Below are positions 61,584 through 64,000 of a DNA stretch of 64,000 nucleotides, in pieces. Position numbers and translations under genes: made by a program. Origin of the DNA: Aquisphaera insulae (GTDB lineage Bacteria; Planctomycetota; Planctomycetia; Isosphaerales; Isosphaeraceae); NCBI RefSeq assembly GCF_011064615.1, contig NZ_JAALJH010000032.1, positions 27,877-91,876 of the forward strand. The letters run 5' to 3'. The notes under the pieces were generated by a model. The model was not told the origin of the DNA, made no database searches, and was given only the letters and a program-made list of their open reading frames with translations. How positions within the stretch are numbered: position 1 is the first letter of the stretch; the number at the start of each line of letters is the position of its first letter.

Positions 61584-61728
61584 CCGGGATACCCTCCTGG
61601 GTCATCTGATCGACGATGAACCGTATGGCGTCGTCGTCTTCCGTGGCGGCGTTGCCCGTGATGCGCGCGATTCGTCCGTCGCGCTCGACCTCCGCGATCG
61701 CCACATTGTACGGTTGGTATTCCCGCAT
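61489..61728 (-). pseudogene. Gene truncated at its 3' end by the IS66 remnant
   Basis: Starts at the ATG at 61728 with GAGAGGG upstream. The first 50 residues (MREYQPYNVAIAEVERDGRI, ARITGNAATEDDDAIRFIVD, QMTQEGIPGERV) look like a genuine small protein. At about 61575 the sequence changes to that of IS66, and the frame runs on to a stop at 61489 in the wrong frame of the transposase. The original C-terminus is lost. I do not recognise the family. Confidence 0.55.
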
Positions 61729-61833
61729 GGGTGCGCCCTCTCGCGGTTCAAATGTCTCCACCGCATACCGGTCGCCGGACGGAGGCGGCTCTTACGGGAT
61801 TTCGAGTCCCCCGCGTTCCGAGCGTTCGGCGTG

Positions 61834-62142
61834 CTAGGCGCCGCGACCTCGAGTGAACCAGGTCCTCCTGGCCCCCGATCGAGATCGGGCGACCGCCTCA
61901 CGGTAGGCCTCGATCGAGTCGAACACGTAGTAGTAGGACACCGACTCCCAGGGGATGTTGATGCTCGCCCCATGATGCCACGTCGGGATGTCGGGCTGAT
62001 CGGCGATCGCCCTACCGACGAGGAACGTGCGACCCAACTGCTCCTCGAAGCGGGGACTATCAAGCGTCCAGCCGGTTTGCCCCGAACGGAACAGGCCCCC
62101 GGAGTTGACGTAGACGACAACGACCCTGCCCTCGAAGTTCAT
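61834..62142 (-). CDS. Hypothetical protein, 102 aa
   Basis: From the ATG at 62142 (MNFEGRVVVVYVNSGGLFRS). The sequence has alternating strands and a helix near the end (SYYYVFDSIEAYREAVARSR). No family is recognised and no motif is apparent. It is followed downstream by the truncated gene and the IS66 remnant on the same strand, so its original operon may be broken. Confidence 0.5.
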   Translation of the reverse strand: MNFEGRVVVVYVNSGGLFRSGQTGWTLDSPRFEEQLGRTFLVGRAIADQPDIPTWHHGASINIPWESVSYYYVFDSIEAYREAVARSRSGARRTWFTRGRGA

Positions 62143-62575
62143 GCTGGATGGCTCCACGGCCGGACCTCCGGAAACCTGACTCGTGATTCGACAGGATCCA
62201 TTCTGCACGAGAACGTCGACGATCCCGCGTGTGAACAGGGAACGAACCTGCGGATTCGGAACTCCTACGCTCCCGGATCGCCGAGTCCTGCCTGTGCTAA
62301 CCCGGGCGAGTCGTCGTCAAGAACGGGGCGATCCGGGCCATCAGTCGACGACGCGATGCCCGAGCTCACAAGGACGATCGGCACCATCCGGACACATGGT
62401 CTCACGCCTGGTCGGGCGGCTTCGCCGACCGGCCGTCGTCACGCATCCAGCCCGGACCGATTCCGAATTCGAAACAGATTACCGACTTTGGTGAAACTGG
62501 CCCGGCCAAATTCGGGATTGTACTGAGTAAAGGCCGCGCCCATCGAGCGCGCGGCCGGCACCCGGAGACACTCCC
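62143..62575. other. Divergent intergenic region, no gene supported
   Basis: 430 bp between the 102-aa gene (minus) and the last gene (plus). Composition is less GC-rich near 62460-62530, where promoters are expected. Frames are arginine- and serine-rich shadows. No repeat or RNA gene was identified. Confidence 0.4.
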
Positions 62576-64000
62576 ATGGCCACCGCCGCCCAGATCCAAG
62601 CCAACCAAAGCAATGCGAAGAAGAGCAGCGGACCGAAGACCGAGGCGGGCAAGGCTGCCGCTCGCATGAACGCGCTTAAGCACGGCAATCGCTCCAAGCA
62701 GCTCGCCATGCCGGTGCTCCCCCAGGAGGACCCGAAGGAGCTGGACCGCCGCGTCCGCGAGTACGTCCAGGCCGGCAAGGCGAGCAACGCCATCGAGCGC
62801 GACCTGCTGACCCGCGCGGCGCGGCTCTCGTTCATGCTCGAGCGGTCCGACCGCGCCGAGGCCGCCTACCTGGCCAAACTCGCCCGCGCGGCACTCAAGG
62901 CCGAGGCGAACGAACCCAGTGAGGAGCGCGAGCTCCGCGTCGAGCGGCTGGCGCGGGACCTCTTCCTCGAGGCCGCCCCCGGCTGCCACCGCAACTCCGA
63001 TATCTTCCGCGACGTCCCGGCCGCGTTCCTGGCCGGGCTCGAGGAGATGCACGAAGGACGCGCCTGGCTGATCCGCCAGTGGCTGACCCAGATCAACCTG
63101 CTCTGCGGCCGCGACCAGTTCGGCTGGGGCGACTTCTATCGGTATGTTCGACTCCTGGGCAAGCTCCAGACCGAGGCCAACGTCGACATGGAGCTGAACG
63201 CCGTGATCGCCGCCTTCGACGCGTTCCTCGGCGGCGGCAAGGGGCAGGCCTTCTACGAGTATTACTGCCGCCGGACGCGGATCTACGACAAGTTCTACGA
63301 GCACCATCGCGCCTGGCGATTGCTCGGCGAGCCGCCGGCGAGCTCGGACGCGGCCCAGGACTTCCTGATCGACCTGGCGGAGCAGAGGCTGGCGCGGCTG
63401 GAGGCGATGCAGGCCGCCGCGACCGACGACGACGTCGACGCCGACGAGCGGGCCGACGCGGCGGCGTTCGACGCCGGCCCGGAGCTGGACCGGCACCGGC
63501 GGACCTCCTCGGCGCGAGGGCGGGAGCTGCTCCGGATCCTGGACGCGGTCGTCCGGCTCAAGAAGTGCCCGGGCATGAGCCATGATGAGACCGTCGTGGA
63601 TTCGGAGGAGCCGACCGAGGCAACGACGATCGAACCCAGTTCGAGGGAGCCAGAAGTCCGGATGGCTGTGGTGGAGACGCAGGCGACACCACGAGATCGG
63701 CCTGGCACGGAGACGGCCTGCGCGGGCGGCGACGGCTCGCCGGCCGTGGGGTCGCTGCGCTCCTCCACAGCCACCCACTTGCCGGTCCCGGTGGCCGAAG
63801 GGGAGGGCGAAGGCTCGCCGGCCGTGGGGTCGCTGCGCTCCTCCACAGCCACCCCGTTGTCGGTCCCGGTGGCCGAAGGGGAGGGCGACGGCTCGCCGGT
63901 CGCGGGGTCGCTCCGTTCCGCCACAGCCACCCCGTTGCACGACGAGAGAGCGACTCTTTCAGGGCAAGGACTTACGTCCCAGACGGCGAAGACCTCAAAT
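62576..64000 (+). CDS. Conserved hypothetical protein with translated REP-like repeats at its C-terminal end (runs off the right edge)
   Basis: ATG at 62576 with GGAG upstream; open to the window end, at least 475 residues. The N-terminus MATAAQIQANQSNAKKSSGP, KTEAGKAAARMNALKHGNRS matches a widespread protein family with an Asn-rich QANQ.NA..S.GP.T..GK....NA.KHG pattern, of unknown function. The middle is helical. From about residue 388 the protein reads three copies of a 26-residue unit (SPAVGSLRSSTATP, then PVAEGEG), each from a 78-bp repeat that matches the RAYT-linked repeat core. The period of 78 keeps the frame. Confidence 0.75.
   Translation, partial: MATAAQIQANQSNAKKSSGPKTEAGKAAARMNALKHGNRSKQLAMPVLPQEDPKELDRRVREYVQAGKASNAIERDLLTRAARLSFMLERSDRAEAAYLAKLARAALKAEANEPSEERELRVERLARDLFLEAAPGCHRNSDIFRDVPAAFLAGLEEMHEGRAWLIRQWLTQINLLCGRDQFGWGDFYRYVRLLGKLQTEANVDMELNAVIAAFDAFLGGGKGQAFYEYYCRRTRIYDKFYEHHRAWRLLGEPPASSDAAQDFLIDLAEQRLARLEAMQAAATDDDVDADERADAAAFDAGPELDRHRRTSSARGRELLRILDAVVRLKKCPGMSHDETVVDSEEPTEATTIEPSSREPEVRMAVVETQATPRDRPGTETACAGGDGSPAVGSLRSSTATHLPVPVAEGEGEGSPAVGSLRSSTATPLSVPVAEGEGDGSPVAGSLRSATATPLHDERATLSGQGLTSQTAKTSN
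63736..63945. repeat. REP-like repeat array C, inside a coding frame (2.7 units)
   Basis: CTCGCCGG recurs at 63736, 63814 and 63892, giving an exact 78-bp period. The first part of each unit is the same core as arrays A and B (CCGTGGGGTCGCTGCGCTCC then TCCACAGCCACCC), while the second part (GGTCCCGGTGGCCGAAGGGG) replaces the GCTCGCTCGCGGCCGGGG part of the 83-bp units. The third copy has several base changes that keep the frame. The array lies inside the last gene. Confidence 0.9.

Overview
The window looks like chromosome of a planctomycete, most likely of the Isosphaeraceae type. GC content is very high. The gene content is typical of that group: DUF1549/DUF1553 and DUF1501 secreted proteins, a DUF1559 prepilin-like protein, a PEP-CTERM protein, ECF sigma factors next to a large Ser/Thr kinase, a G8-domain protein, glycoside hydrolases and many toxin-antitoxin pairs. 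This assignment rests on protein families read by eye, not on a database search.

Layout. 0-2 kb: partial ECF sigma factor, PEP-CTERM protein and a FitA/VapC-like toxin-antitoxin pair with a readable promoter. 2-8 kb: DUF1549/1553, DUF1501 and pre-peptidase-domain secreted proteins. 8.2-9.4 kb: a broken REP-associated tyrosine transposase (RAYT) between two arrays of the same repeat in opposite orientation. 9.5-26.3 kb: a scavenging and surface block (GH51 arabinofuranosidase, HtrA-type protease, TPR protein, iron alcohol dehydrogenase, membrane sulfatase-fold enzyme, GH29 fucosidase, L-fucose isomerase, bicupin, phosphate-selective-type porin), with two families of long palindromes between genes.

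26.6-32 kb is an accessory island of visibly lower GC. It holds a Cas4-like remnant, a HigBA-type pair with an unusually long gene overlap, and a minus-strand gene string: 75-aa protein, truncated tyrosine recombinase, catalytically dead prokaryotic Argonaute (644 aa), SIR2-domain protein. The Argonaute and SIR2 genes overlap as TGATG. This is the strongest candidate for a defence system here: a guide-binding Argonaute without slicer residues, coupled to a probable NAD-consuming effector.

32-38.7 kb: lipoprotein, DUF1559 protein, G8/beta-helix protein, orphan Phd-type antitoxin, a papain/transglutaminase-like protein, Dps and an HSL-family esterase. 39.5-47.3 kb: a minus-strand redox cluster with a YdeP/FdhF-like molybdoenzyme, fdhD, a DUF7009-like protein, cydA, a pyruvate/indolepyruvate decarboxylase-like TPP enzyme and cydB. 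The TPP enzyme gene lies between the two cytochrome bd subunits. 47.5-55.6 kb: ECF sigma factor, Ser/Thr kinase with TPRs, dienelactone hydrolase, DUF2442-HTH regulator and a two-domain M16 peptidase.

55.7-64 kb: a patchwork of small genes. It includes a ParE/addiction-module pair, a gamma-glutamylcyclotransferase, a fused and degenerate HicA-HicB frame, an HNH protein and an IS66 remnant that truncates a neighbour. The last gene runs off the window; near its C-terminus it translates three in-frame copies of the same repeat that flanks the RAYT at 8-9 kb.
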